Position numbers and translations under genes: made by a program. A model generated the notes under the pieces. The model made no database searches, was not told the origin of the DNA, and saw nothing but the letters and a program-made list of their open reading frames with translations. A stretch of DNA of 64,000 nt from Leptasterias polaris (taxonomy: Eukaryota > Echinodermata > Asteroidea > Forcipulatida > Asteriidae), in contig JAZGTN010000192.1 in NCBI GenBank assembly GCA_037783415.1, positions 992,001-1,056,000 on the forward strand, given 5' to 3'. This document shows positions 36,576-51,500 of the stretch, piece by piece. Every line of letters starts with the position of its first letter. Position 1 is the first letter of the stretch.

Positions 36576-39500
36576 GTAAGTTTACACGTATTTACGACTG
36601 AACCGGTTCGGCTTTCAATTAGTCACTGTCGATTCAGTACTTTATGCATATGTACATGTACATTTTACAAGCGAAATCTTACAGACATGGTACAACAATA
36701 ATTATACTAAATATAGACATTATCACTTTAAATATTATATACGTTAATTTGGGCGTCGGGGATAAAGATCATTATTTGTTTTGTTTGTTTCACTTGGTAC
36801 TTTGCTCTTTTTAATCAGCGATGGAAAGTTTGGAAACCAAATTTGTGTATGTAGTCCTAGTTAGTGTTGAATTGTGTATGTAATTTGCAATGAATTGTGT
36901 TTGCAGTCAATATTGAATTTGAATGTTTTTGTGCACATCGGGGAAAACAAACGTCACCACGTTTTACTTGTAATTAAATAATGTGATGAAATAAAATAAA
37001 AAATTTAAATTATATGAAAGAATGAAATATAATTGGAATTCTATGAATAATAATGAAGTACAAGTCGAAGAGGGATTGCATTCCTTCCTACGTGATGGCA
37101 TGCGGATCACACAATACATTTAAAGGTTGTATTGTTATTCAAATAAGTCCAAAGGGAGATGCCCGTATATAAGCCCCGGACATAAGTCATGAGGCATCTT
37201 TTCTGAGGTCATGGAGTTTTTTGACCAAACCGTTGAGTATTGGGAGGGTTCAAAAAAAATACCAGCAGCGGGCGGGACCCTCTTCGACTTGTACTTCATT
37301 ATTATTCATAGAATTCCAATTATATTTCATTCTTTCATATAATTTAAAAATTCTATTTCATAACATTCGTACAAGTCTTCAGAGGGATTGCATGTTCAAA
37401 GTATTTATAAACATTCTGTGATGGTCAAAAAATGAAACCAGGTAGAAATCGTTTGAGGAACACTCTTTTATAATTATAAATTATAACATAAATTTACATA
37501 CTAGAACTAAGCACTACTTTACCGAAGGAAACTTCCTCGGTTGGCTTATTATAAAACTTCGCAAAAGTATTTGCATTAGACCAGTCGGCTGTTTTAAAAA
37601 TGTCTTCGAGTTTTACACCATGCGCAAAAGCCGCCGATGTAGAAGCACTGCGAAAACTATGAGCAGTGTAAACAGAGGGATCTATCCCAGCTGCACATAA
37701 AACGGCTTTCATCCACCGAGCCAATGTTCCAGTGGTTACTTTTTTATGTGGCTTTTTGGTTGATATAAACAATTTTTTTTCTTTACTCACTGTTCTAAGA
37801 AACTCAGTACGATTTAAGTAATCTTTCAATTCAATTCAATTCAATTCAATTCAAACTTTTATTAGTCATGTTAAAAAGTACATGAAATTCCTTTTCCTGG
37901 TGTGAAAAGTATATATAAAAATACAGACATCCACTTTAAGACACACCACACAAAAATGTGCGAAGAACACATAACTTTGGGTTCTCGTCAAATTTTGGTA
38001 TAACTATTTTGTTATGTCCCAAACCTCTTTTTGGACAGTTTGTTTTCAATATATCAAAAACTGAAATAACACAGGAATTATCCGAAAAATTCAAGTGACT
38101 AGTATCTATACAGGCCAACGTTTGTGTTCTTTGAGCTGATACAAGAGCCGTTAGAGTTAAAAGTTTCTGGCTTAAAACTAATAACGAAAGTTCATTGTTA
38201 ATTGGCAATGATTTTAAATAATTTAAAACAATTGAAACTTCCCACGTTTTTGAATATCTTGGTTTCGGGGGTGTTGTATTAAATACTCCCCTCATTAAGC
38301 GTACTATTAAAGGGTGTTGTCCAGCTGCGTGTCCCTCAATTCTAGGAAGGGCTGAGGACAGAGCTGATCTGTATGTGTTTAAAGTGGAATATAATTTTCC
38401 GTTTGAATGACCATAGGCTAAAAAATTGACCAAGTCAGCTACAGTGGGAGATAGTGGATTAACTTGTTGTCCAGTACACCAACTAGTCCAGCATTTCCAA
38501 GCTGATTCATATTGCAGCTTTGTACGAGACCGCCATGAGTTTTCGATGAGGTTGGAAGCTTCTGCCGAAAGGCCTTTTGTTTTCCAACATTCCCTGAGAT
38601 GACCCAAGCGACCAGGTGCAGGTTTGGAACCGGCAGTTGTGGTTGATGTATTAGGCAACACTCCGGTAGTTTGATTGGGTTGGAAATCACCATCTGTAGT
38701 AACTGTGGAAACCACGGTTGGGCTTTCCATAGAGGGGCGATGAGAAGGCAAAGAGGAGTTTGATCTCGTGAAATTTTGTCCAAAATTCTACAGAGTAGAC
38801 AGAAAGGTGGAAAAATGTAAGGTGTTAGGTATACCATACCACTGCATTGAGAAAGCGTCAATGGCCCATGCATTAGAGTCTGATTTCCATGACACATAGC
38901 AATCTATTTTATTATTATTATAGGATGCAAACAGATCAACATCTGGATATACATGTGTTTTGTTGACAACATGCCAGAATATGTTTGAGTTGAGACTCAA
39001 TTCTTTATTCAATTTCTTACGAGAAAGGTAATCCGCAATGGTATTACTATTATCTACTCCAGCGACATGGGTTGCAGATACAGTAATATTTCTTCCGATA
39101 CACCAAAGGAAGATTTTTGATGCGAGGTCATTTAAGGGACCGACAGTTCCTCCCATTTTCGAAATATAAGAAACGGTTGTGCTGTTGTCTGATTTGATCA
39201 GAACATGAACATCATTTAGAGTTTCACAGAGAGTTAGCAATGCATTTTTTGCTGCCATTAACTCTAACATATTTATATGCAATTGTTGGGTTTTGGACCA
39301 CTTACCCTGTGAGTACGAATTGTCCGTTTCGGACACTGCACCCCAGCCTGTATTACTGGCATCTGTAGAGATAACAATATCAATAGGTGGCTTTTTAATG
39401 GACGATTTTACATCATCGCATGGAATATCCAACAACCATGTTATCTCTTCTGTTATTGCCTGGTTTACTGCAATATTTGCATCATAGTTACCGTATTCTT

Positions 39501-42500
39501 TTTTGAGGGTATTCGATTTGACATTTTCGAGTTTCCGAAAATGTAATTTTCCTCTCGGAAAAGCATCAAAGGTGGCAATAATCATGCCTATAAGTTTTGC
39601 AAGAATTCGTAAAGTCAAGACTTTCTTTTCCAAAATGTTTGCTCCTTCCAATTTTATTTTGCATATTTTTGATTTCGGAACATTGATTGTCATTGTTTTG
39701 GAGTCAACTTCAACGCCCAGGGTACGTTGAATGGGTCTGCGGTTTCAAGCAGGATTTTTCCTTGTTTATCTGGAATCCCCAAAATTCATGCAAATGTACC
39801 ACAAAAGCTGTTTGTTCAATACTTTCATTCTCTGATGAAGCCATGATCAGAATATCGTCAATAAAGATTACCAAACGAATTCCTTTACTTCTTGCTGCGG
39901 CAATTACTGGTTTCATCACCTTTGTGAAGATTCGAGGGGCTGAGCTCAGCCCGAATGGTAAACAGGTGAATCTGTAGAACTGATTCGCCCATGAAAAACA
40001 CAGATATGTTTGATCAATCTCACCCATGGGGATTGAGAAATATGCATCTTTCAGGTCAATGGAAGTAAGGAAGTCATTGGGTTGAATAATCTCCTTAACC
40101 AGTTTTATATTTTCCACTTTAAAATGTTCATATCTGACAAAGGTATTCAAATCTTTCAGATTTATAACCGGTCTCAGACCACCAGATTTTTTGGGTATGA
40201 GGAAAATGTTCGATACAAATCGACAGTTAGACTTTTGTGTGGGCTGAATTGCACCCTTTTCCACGAGTTCTTTTATCTCCTGGTTTACAGTCTGAATTTC
40301 AACATCAGAAAACCTTATTCTTTTTGGTTTGACTGATTGTACAGGGCGTGCCATGAAATCAATTTTGCAGCCTGAAATGGTGTTTAGTATCCATCTGTCG
40401 GAGGTGATCTGAGACCAATTATAACGGTGAAACTTAACTGCCCGGCACATGCCGAAATTGCAGCAGAATCTTGTTTTACATACCAGTTTTTTGTGTCAGA
40501 AGATTGCCCACTTGTAGCTGTTGCTGTAGGTTTATGGTGGGAAAACTTCCCACTATCATTTCTCCCGCCTCGGCGGTTACCACTTGGGTAGTATGATTGC
40601 GTATACCGCGGGTGAGTTCTATTTCCCGAGGGACGCCCTGCCGTGAAACCGTGGTGAAACCCACGGGACCTTTGGGGGTAAGGCTCAAACCGACGGTTTT
40701 GAGTACTTCTGTGGTTATCTGAATAAGTCAGCTTTCTACCGGCTTTAAATGCCTCAGCAACCTGTTTCATGGATGAATTTAGATCTTGCCCAAATAGCTT
40801 ATCAGACACAGTGTGCTCCTGGAGCACAATCCCTTATACATAGGGTTAAGGCAGGGTTTCAAGTCGTCCCTTCTTTTCATACTCAACTCATATGATGCAT
40901 TTCCTGAAAGTGTAATGCCATCAAGGGCATACTGTTTGATTTTGTCAGTGTCTGCTACGGTACCCGCCTTGGCGGTCTCCCGTAGTTCATTTAGAATATG
41001 GAAGTATGGAATCATACCTTTGACCACACGTTTCTGAATTTGCCGAGTGCTCACGTCTTTGGAGCGGGCCGACGCAGGTATAGTGCCCCACAAATCTGCG
41101 TCCACTCTGGGGGCAGATACGATGGCGTCTCGATAGCGTGCGGACGTGTTTTGATTGAGCTCCGCCGTCACATTATTCGTTCAACCCTCCCATTCAAAAA
41201 CCGGATCAAGTCGGCAACCTGCAGCAAATCCTTAAACCTTGAGGAAGTCTGTATGCTACGTGGGGTGAGCTTTCAATAAAATAACTTCATTAACTGTAGT
41301 TTTGAGCCATCTTTGTTGGTGCTTTAGTTGCAAAATAATAAAGCCAACCGGACTGCACCATGCCTCCAAAGAAGCAACCCGTCCAAGAACCCCTGACAAT
41401 AGACCCTGCAGTGTTATCGGCAGCCTTGGTCGAGGCATTCAAGTCAAAATCCCTCATCGATGCCCTTGTTCCTGCATTAGCCGAGGCTATAACAGACTCC
41501 GTCAGCAAAAATATATATGAAGCTGTCGAACTGGAATTCACAAAACGGGATAAAAAAATCAACCTACTTGAGTCAAAGATCCGCCATCTTGAGTCCAACC
41601 TGAGCGAACTTGAACAATACTCCAGACGAAACACCCTTATTGTTTATGGCATTCCAGAGGACAATCAAGAGAACACTGACAATAAGATTATTGAAATCGC
41701 CAAACACCACCTCAATGTAGACATTCCAATCTCTACAATTGACCGCACCCATCGCCTCGGTAGCAAGACAGGACGAAATGGAGAGCCTCGGAGACGCCCG
41801 ATTATCATCAAGTTTAACACTTACAACACTAGGGCAATATTCTACCGTGCCAGAGCAGCCTTCAAGGGGAAAGACATTTTTGTACATGAAAGCTTGACTC
41901 CAACGAGACAACGATGGTTGAAGCAGGCAAGGAACCACACCTCTACACTGAAAGCTTGGACCCAAGACGGTAAAATTGAAGTCCGGCTACAAAATAACAC
42001 CAGGCTCACCATCAACTCGGAAGACGACCTCAGAAAACTGAACTAAAGCAAAGACGTCGGTACTACCCTCCTTCAAATGAATTGAAGTACAGTCCCACAC
42101 CCCAAGTTTCATTAGCAAAACTTTGTTCTTGATCACTTTTAAGAACTGATATTATTATCCTGCCGTACCTCACATTTCTTTGCTATAATAGAAATACCTT
42201 TGAAATTACTTTTTCAACTAAACGACTGTTTTACCATATAAAAGTTTGTTTATATTAAGAACAAAAATGATAATATCAGAAAAATGATTTCTTTTATCCA
42301 TACTCTTGATTTAAATCCACTTTGCGGATGTTCTTCATCACTCGTTACCTTTATATTTACTAATTATCAATCAACTGTCCACTGTTTTGTGTGTTTTGTA
42401 CCAAGTTTTTGTTGATTTCCTTTTTTTGAAATTATCTGTATTGTTTCATTTGTTTGTTCTAGATCCTCGTAGCCAAATTCATTTACTGTATAGCAAATGC

Positions 42501-45500
42501 CTGACTACTATTCATGAGGAGTTATACTCCAAACCCAACTTCAAACACCAGCAGAAACCCATCCCCTGGACTATGGTAAGAGGAAACCTGGAGACATTTA
42601 CACTGGTTTTTCTTTCGATGGTGACTCTAACGAAATTAACTTGAGTTTGGACCTCCCTTTTAATCATTTAGAGAGCGACAATGATTTTGCAATAGCTCTT
42701 TCAGAGCTCAGTTCAAATACCACTATTGATCTCCATTACTCAAATTCTCTGCCCTTAAACCCTCTTTTTTATGCCAATTTTGATCAAAATGATACTGTTA
42801 CCGAGGATTCCATAGACACCCCCACTGCAAATTACCTATTAGAAGATGACTTCAACAACAAATTTTTCAAATGTTCTGACAAATTATCAATTTTTCATCA
42901 TAATGCCCGTAGCATTATCAAAAACATTGACAGCATCAATAATTATTTAAATCAACTTCGTCATAAATTTTCTATTCTTTCTTACAGACCACACAATCCC
43001 TCCAACGATTGATGGCTACTCATTTCTGGGTGAAAATAGAGTAAATGGCAAAGGTGGAGGGGTTTGTCTATATGTTAGAAACTCCTTTTCCTTTAAAATT
43101 CGTTCTGAAATTGAAAATGCTTCTTCAAAAAATGTCATTGTTGGTGTTCTTTATAGACCCCCGAACACAGATATCAACGATTTTAACAATCACCTCGATG
43201 GCATTTGTACTCGCTTCACCAGAGAACAAAAACTGTGTTATCTCACCGGAGATTTTAACATAAACCTTTTATGCAACAATAAAAACTCCCATACCAACTT
43301 CATCAATACTCTCCTAAGTCATTCCCTAGTTCCAGTTATTGATAAACCAACCAGAATCACTCAAAATTCTGCTTCGCTCATTGATAATATCTTCACTAAT
43401 ACAATTACACAGAACACTATGTCAGGTATTCTTGTCACAGACTTGAGTGACCATCTTCCAATTTTCCATATCACAGGTTGTAAAGCAAATAACAAGGTCA
43501 ATGTCAGTTCCAGTCGAGTATTTAATAATAAAAATATCCTTAATTTTAATTCTCAGCTTGCTCATTTAAACTGGCATCCAGTGCTTAATTCAAATTGTCC
43601 TAATGAATCATATACACTTTTCTTAAATACATACTCTCGTCTTTATAACGACAATTTTCCTGTAAAACATACCCGTACTTATGTTTCATCATCGAAACCT
43701 TGGTTAACCTCTGCTCTCAAAACATCTATCAAAAAGAAAAATAAATTATATAAAACTTCTAAGAATCTTTATACCAATTATAGAAACAAACTTACACATC
43801 TCATTAGAATTTCAAAAAAAACATACATCTCGAAAAAGCTGGATAAGGTCAAAGGTAACATCAAACAGACTTGGAAGGTCTTGAATGGCATCATGGGAAG
43901 AGGAAAAAATCAAGCTTCACCACCTTTGAAATTTTATGACGGTGACAACTCATACGTAAACCCTACCTCCATTGTTAATAAATTCAATGATTATTTTATC
44001 AATGTTGGCCCCAACCTTGCCAAAAAAATTCCAACTTCTCATTCTAGTCCTATTAATTTTCTTGGTAGCCAAACTACTGATTCACTTTTTTTTACCCCTA
44101 CAAACCACGACGAGATCTTGAGTTTTAAGTATATTCTTAAGGATAACAAGAGTCCGGGACACGACGACATTAATCCTTCAATTGTCAAAAAATCGCTCCA
44201 TAATATCACTCGTCCATTGTCCCACATTTTCAACCTCTCCTTAAGTACTGGGGTAGTTCCATCCAGTTTGAAAGTGGCCAAAGTCACCCCTATTTTAAAA
44301 TCCGGTGACCCTTCTAGTTTCTATAATTATCGACCTATTTCCGTTTTGCCCGCTTTTTCTAAGTTACTCGAAAAATTAGTTCATATCCGTTTAAATAATT
44401 TCATAAATGCTCATAACATTCTTACTGACAGACAATTCGGTTTTCGTCCTAAACATTCTACTGATTTAGCATTGATCGATCTCCATAACAAGATTGCTGA
44501 TTCTATTGATAGGAAAAAGCATACCATTGGTTTTTTTTTGGACCTCTCCAAGGCTTTTGATACTCTTGATCATGATATTTTACTTTCCAAACTTTGTCAT
44601 TACGGTGTCAGAGGAATAGCCTTGGACTGGTTCAATTCTTATCTTAGAAATCGTAAACAATGTGTTATTTTTTCTCGGGTAACATCTAATATTTCCAACA
44701 TTACTTGTGGCGTTCCTCAAGGAACAATTCTCGGTCCCCTGTTATTTATTATTTATATCAATGACATCATAAATTCATCTCAAAAAGTTTCCTTCCTTTT
44801 ATTCGCAGATGACACAAACATTTTTTATAGTCATGAAAACTTCCAGGAACTTTGTAAAACTCTAAACACTGAGCTGAGCCAGTTGGCTGGATGGTTTCAA
44901 TGTAATAAACTCTCTCTCAATCTTAAGAAAACTAATTATATTATTTTTGGTTCTAAATCTTTCAATATCAACAGCCATATTTATATTAATGAAATACAAA
45001 TAGAACAGGTTAATTCTACTAAATTCCTGGGAGTAATGATAGACAAAAATCTCACATGGACTAACCACATAAATCATATTTCTTTAAAAATATCTCGCTT
45101 AACAGGCGTTCTTAACAAAATTAAACATGACGTTTCCCACCTTGCACTCAAAACACTTTATTCAACCTTAATTCTGCCTTACTTTACATATTGTAATATA
45201 GTTTGGGCGTCTACCCACTTGTCCAAACTCACTCCTTTAATTTGTCTCCAAAAACGTCTTCTTAGAATTCTCACAAATTCGCATTACAGAGAACATACTG
45301 ACCCATTGTTTAATTCTCTTGCTTTACTTAAGTTACAAGATATTTATATATACCAAGTTTCTCTGCTTATGTTTAAATACACCAAAAATTGCCTGCCCAT
45401 GTCTATTTCTAAAAACTTTAACTACCGTTGTCAAGTTCATTCTTACAACACTCGCTCTGCTAAAAAAATTCACATTCCCCAACTCCGTACATCCTTTGCC

Positions 45501-48500
45501 CAGCGTACCGTCTTGTTCTCTGGCCCCAAAACCTGGAACAACCTTCCTCCCAACATTACTTCCATTTCCTCATTGCTCACCTTTAAGCGTTCTTTGAAGA
45601 AATTTCTTCTTGACCAATTTTTATATTCAAAATGATAGTCGTTTTTCTGAGTGATTCCTTCCCTTTTATTGTTATATAATTTCTCTGAAAAGAGTCCTCA
45701 CCCAATTTTGTCTCCAGGGGCCCTCGACCCATTTCTCCAGATTTGTTAAAATATTTTTAGTAAGTTCTAGCTAAGCATACCTCTTAGCCTCTACGAGTTG
45801 TTTTTCTGTCCTGTGTTTTTGTCCTTGTTTAAAGTCCTTCTGTGTTTCTATGTGTTTCAATTACTTCAAATAACTTTTGTACTTATTTGCCAATGGTAGG
45901 GTTGGAACTGCTTATTATGTTCTCCACTATCCAAATTGTTCTCTTTGTTTGGTTTTCTTCCCTAAGGATTATATTTTCTTTAAATCGAAACAAAAATTTT
46001 CCTACCCTACCATTGGCACATACATGGGGACATCAATACAAGCCCTACGGGTTTCTAGATGGTCCCCTCCGCTCAGCTTTTCATTCATCAATTACGCTGT
46101 TTCTAATTATATGTTTTTACTTGAGTGGAAATTAAATAAACCATACCATACCATACCATACCAGATACAGCCGGCGCATTGGCCGGTGTCGCATATTTTT
46201 CTGCGATCTTTGTATAAATCTCTTTTTTTATCGGTAGTGTCACCGCTTTGGTTGCTCTATCGGCCAACCTCGAGACAATTTCTGCGCCTATGGCTTCAGA
46301 AGTCTCATAAATGTCTTCGCAAGACAAATTATCAAAATCTTCCTGTTTGGAAGGAGAGCTGGCTGCCACGATACTGGTCAGCTCGAAACTTTGAGTTGGG
46401 TCATAGCAGTTACCATGTTGCCCAACGAAATCATCAACAAACGTGTTGTCGACTGGAATTGCAGCCGACTGTTGGGTTTTTACCATGTTCGTCAGCATGT
46501 TTTGCATACTGGCGATAGAGAGGGAAAGTTTATGAATCCCTGCTGAATTTTCCTGAAGCTTCGCTTCTAAGCTTGGCGTGTCTTCTGACTGTTCACCAGC
46601 GGCCTGGCCGCATTGAAACTCAGACTCAATGTCTGACGGGAGCTCTAAATCAATCGAGTCCATCGTTATCCGCAATGCTGTGCACACGAAGAAAAGATGC
46701 CTCATGACTTATGTCCGGGGCTTATATACGGGCATCTCCCTAATTTGGACTTATTTGAATAACAATACAACCTTTAAATGTATTGTGTGATCCGCATGCC
46801 ATCACGTAGGAAGGAATGCAATCCCTCTGAAGACTTGTACGAATGTTATGAAATAGAATTGAATTTAACTGAAGTGCTTTTAAATCACACATCGGTGTAT
46901 TAAGGGTAAAAAACAAGTACATATTATTACGTTGAAAGTCTGGGTCTTGTATACATATTTATGAACATTAAAATAAGTTAACAAAAACCTTGGACCGAGC
47001 CGAAGGGCCAACCACCAACTCGGTCATTACCACGCAGTGAAGACCGGCTCCCCACACTGTTATTCCCTAATATCAACTAAGAATACGTTTTGGAATACGT
47101 TAAATAATTATCAACTGCAGGCTTCTATAACGAGGTCTCTGGCGTTTTATGAAGTCCACTTTATTGAAATCCTATTTTGTGAATAGATGTTCCACTCTGC
47201 TGATTATCGGTCATGGCTTTTTTGTATGTCTATTGTGATTTTTTGTGTGGTTTTTTTGGTTAGCCATTTGACAATTTTGATCCAAAAGCAGGAAATGCAA
47301 TGAGCCATATTTATACCTGCATGCTCACCACGGTGGCGATTTACAATGGTGGGGTTGGGGTTAGAGTTCGGGTTAGGGTTATAAGAGCTACAGGGTGTCG
47401 GATCAAAGGTGTGTCGTAAAATGCCGGTATAGCCTAAAGTAAGTGTAACTCATTTAGGTTAGGACTGCTTGCCTTAGAATTACATATGTTTCGGATGCAG
47501 CGGGATCAATTTTTCTGACGCGGTTGTTGACCTTGATAAAAATAAGCCCAGGGACTTTGGAAACCGTTAAAAAGTTGACACGGGAGGGGGAAATATAAAC
47601 CTCAATGGTCTTCACCCCCTTCCCCGGCCCCTATCGCCGCCCCCTTCCCCGCCCATAATCACTGCATAAACCTAAAACTTCCATATCGAGCACTGGTTCT
47701 GATGAAATTATCATAGGCCTAAGTTTCGGTTAATTACTAGCACCATCCTCAAAACCACTGAAAATATGGTTATTTTGTTTTAATTTCACCAGCTGCTTCT
47801 TTACCTTAACGTAAAAAAACTATTATGCAATAACAAATCTCATCAAAAGTTGTGACATTTTGTTTGACTATTTATTTACTGTTCGCTTTTCAATCAACTG
47901 GCGTGTTCTTTCATTTTGAATTCCAGTGGATTTATTGACATCTGATATAGATATCAGTACCAGTGTCGGATGCCCCAACCCAGCCGTTTTTCCTTTCAAT
48001 GGCGCTACGTTCAATTTAAAGTGAGTTTGGCTCTGTGTTTTATTTGGTTTATGGAAGCTTTTTGTTTGTGTGTTTGTTTGTTTGTTGGGTTGTTTGCTCG
48101 TTTGTTTGTTGGGTTGTTTGTTTGTTTGTTTGTTTGTTTGGGGGTTTGTCCTTTCAGACCACTGTTACTAACATTTTCACTGAGTAACACTTTCTTATTG
48201 TGGTTGTATGAGTGAGCTTTATTAATGGTGATTTGAGACTAAAATATTGCGTCTATTTTCATGTCGACATTCATTGAATTTTGAATAAAATTGTCAATAC
48301 TGACTCCTTGATTGGTCCTTCATAGCCACCATATCCGCCTCAAGAACAGTGAAATCGTGCTCTGCATACCGGAGAGGTACAATAAACCTTGATAAACAAA
48401 CCACGCTGGATGGCATCGACGGCTGTATCTAGCAACACATTCAATCGTGTTAAGATTATGTTGTGACCAAATTCACATTTCTGCAAACTTTCAATCATTT

Positions 48501-51500
48501 TTGGGGGGTTGCTCTGTTTCCAACAAATTCAAAAGTATTTTTGAATACCTAATGTAATATTATTACAAATTTTGGCTGTCTGTTTTTGCTTTGCATTAAA
48601 TTATTGATTACCGTATATTTTCCAGCCCTGGTTGGCAAAAACTCTATCTGTGAAGTTGCAAAAGAAAGGTCTATATCTCAAAAATAATTACCCCATTGGG
48701 CACCCCGCACTAAATCAAAAACTTAATTGGCATAATAGTTCTTCGCTATTACTCCGCCCCATACCCTCATTTCTTTTTTTATAGAGATGGAACAGAGATA
48801 GCACTTACGGAAGATGACATGGATGTTGCCCTGCAGTACGGGAAATGCCAGGGGTATGTTAGAGTACATGGGAGCGTACCAGTGTAGACAATAAAGTATC
48901 ACACAATACTCACTGACTGTTATGCAGTCTGGGGAATCGTATTACGCCCAGGGTATAAACCATTTCCCCCTTCATTAAACCATCCCTCGGAGGGGCTACA
49001 GATAGCCCTCCAAAAATTTGAATGGTCTTGCTAATTTTCCCCTCAAGCTATCGTCACGATAGGTTGATGATGACCTGCAGTGTTCCTCTGAAGCCCCGCC
49101 CTTATAGCCTTCCAGCATTCAATACACCCTATATACACAAGAACAAGGTGATGCCCTAAATGAAGCAGATATTTTAGATCAGTGTTCTCACAGCTCAGGA
49201 GTTTTCAATACCTCTTCCTGGCTTCCAGCATGCAACTTTGTTGTTGAGGAAATTGTTTCCATAGCAGGGAGGTCGGCTATCGAAACAAGGTTGACCTAGA
49301 ACAATGGACAGCACATAGGCTTACATAACAGACAAGACAGAAAATCTGGAATAGAAACTTGCCCTTTCCCCTCAAAATTGTGAATGATTTTCGATTTCCA
49401 GTTGTTTCTTTTGACACCCAAGCACAACTTCTAAAAGTAGATAGACATTTGTAAACATTGATTATTCTGAATGGCCACAGTCCGAACAATTTTGTTTGGA
49501 GTGACATGAGAGGATGATATTAAGGTCACCCATGTAGGCAAAAACCTAGGGGGTATAATTGGTTCAAATTAATCATCGACGTTACAAGTCCTGGTTTATA
49601 CACGAGTTGCGATCGAAAACCAACAAACTTGATTTACGAAAATCAACAAACTTGAATTATGGAAGCCAACCAACTTTAGTTACGAAAATAAAAATAAAAC
49701 TTGAGTTACGAAAGCCAACAAACTTGAATAACGGAAGCCAGCAAACTTGAGTTACGGACACCAACACATTTGAGTTAAGAAAAGCCAACAGACTTGAGCT
49801 ACGGAAGCCAACAGACTTGAATTACGGAAGCCAAGAAACTTGAGTTTACGGAAGTCAACAAAATTGAGTTACGAAAGTCAGCAAACTTGAGTTACGGAAG
49901 CCAACAAGATTGAATTACGGAAGCCGACAAACTTGAGTTACGAAAATCAACAAACTTACGAAAACCAACAAACTTGAAATTTTGTATTTCCATAGCATTT
50001 TTTTGAGGTGAGACCTAATGAATACTTCCACCTGAAAGCATTTATCATTGATGTTCTTACTTCCAAAGAATGGACAGCCTTCTGGACATTCTCTACAAAA
50101 TGCAGTGCGATGAGCACCATCCACCAACAGCAAGCCACGTGACCGGGGAAAGCGAATTGAAGTTGTTGATGTCACCAGGTTCGCAGATGTCATTAATAAC
50201 GGTAACTATCCCAACAAAACTGACGACATCCTGATCGAAATTTCGAGTTATTAAACCAGTTTTTTACAGAGCTGCATTGACAATTCATTTCAGAAATGTT
50301 TACCTGGTGTATACATTACATTACATAGCGTGAACCTTTCTAGATAATCTCCATCATCAGTTAGATTTGATTCCAATTAGTCTGTGATCGCATTTTTTGT
50401 TTGTTTCTTAGTTGTTCCGACCTTCCAGTACTTTTAAATGTGTTTTGCTTCAGTATTGGAGAACGGAGACTTACGTTTCCGTTCAGGTATCATACGCTCA
50501 CTTGCCGCATTGAGCAGCGTGCGGAATGCTGCTTGTATGTCGCCTTCGTAGGAGCATAGCACGGAGACAGGGCGACACATTTCCAGTTCAATCGAAGACA
50601 ACGTTATATTTTATTACAACGTAAATACCACATAATATGCAATCAGTACATTGGCTCAGAAGTTGTAAAATACCTTTGATAATATTTCAAGAAATTTACA
50701 ACATTTGTTAATAGGTGTAAAGTGAACTTATTTCTTCAATTTGTCTAAACTATCAAAGGATTTGGTGATTTATAAGTTCAAATAAAACGAATCACATTTC
50801 CTGAACCACATAGTCCTTCACATGTCTTAAAGTCATACTCTTTGTGCCATTCTGTACCTAATGACACCTTTGACATGTTATTCAAAAACGTGACCCAAAT
50901 TTGACCTTTCCTAATGGTCCTTACTATACAGGAAGTTCAAGTTAAAAAAAATAAAAATCCTGAACCACATGCCATTAAGTCATAATCTTTGTGCCATTTT
51001 GTAACCCATGACACAATTGCGTTTTATTCAAAACGTGCCCACATTTTTGATCTTTCATTCCAGTCCAAACAGGAAGGTTCACATTAGAAAAGCACATTTC
51101 CTGAAACTCATGTCATAAAGCCAGGTGCCGTTTTGTACCTTGTGAAAACTTTGATATTTTATTCAAAAACGTGACCCACGTTTGAAGTTTCTTCCGGTCC
51201 AAACAGGAAGTTCAAATTTAAATAATCATAATTCCTGAACTGGGTGCAGAGGTTGGTTATGAATTATGGTCCTATAGCACATGGTTAATGAAAGTAACAG
51301 TTAGAGTCAGATTCAAAATCCGGTTTAAAATCAGTTTTAGAGTCAGTATCAGAAATGAAGATAAGGTTAAGAGTCAAAACAAGGTCCTCTCAAAGGCGAA
51401 GGGTTTTCTAGCTCAAAGTCAGGCTCACTTTAAAAGTCTAGAGCATTTAATCAGAGTAAAACAACACGGAACAGCTTTGCGTTTGTTCACAAGCACCTTA

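Larger units (their letters stand above)
41190..46162 (+). mobile_element. CR1/L2-like LINE inserted in DIRS gag
   Basis: About 5 kb, opposite to the DIRS strand. Contents: short 5' region, ORF1 (41360-42046), ORF2 (about 42640-45635) and a 3' untranslated region ending in (CCATA)n (46140-46162). Both ends abut DIRS gag sequence. Boundaries are approximate, and a target duplication could not be defined. Since only ORF2 is broken, and only once, it looks younger than the RTE copy at 31-34 kb. Confidence 0.88.
37003..46861 (-). mobile_element. DIRS-type tyrosine-recombinase retrotransposon, with nested LINE
   Basis: It lies in aminotransferase intron 1, antisense to the gene. Order on the minus strand: gag, reverse transcriptase-RNase H, tyrosine recombinase. 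Near-identical inverted terminal repeats sit at 37059-37205 and 46692-46841. An internal complementary region at 37279-37393 is the inverse of the left end (about 37003-37075) joined to the inverse of the right end (about 46817-46860), the hallmark DIRS layout used for circle formation. Without the 5-kb LINE and a 124-bp insert it is about 4.8 kb. Frameshifts near 39725 and 38810 and the two insertions make it inactive. Confidence 0.92.

Noticed and set aside
45877..46518. A 213-codon plus-strand gene
   Set aside because: It crosses from the LINE 3' end into antisense DIRS gag, so it cannot be a natural coding unit.
49570..49980. CRISPR-like array
   Set aside because: The 23-bp copies are contiguous without spacers, and the genome is eukaryotic.
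49915..50193. Minus-strand protein MTSANLVTSTTSIRFPRS
   Set aside because: It is the antisense shadow of aminotransferase exon 4, which has matching phase and family landmarks on the plus strand.
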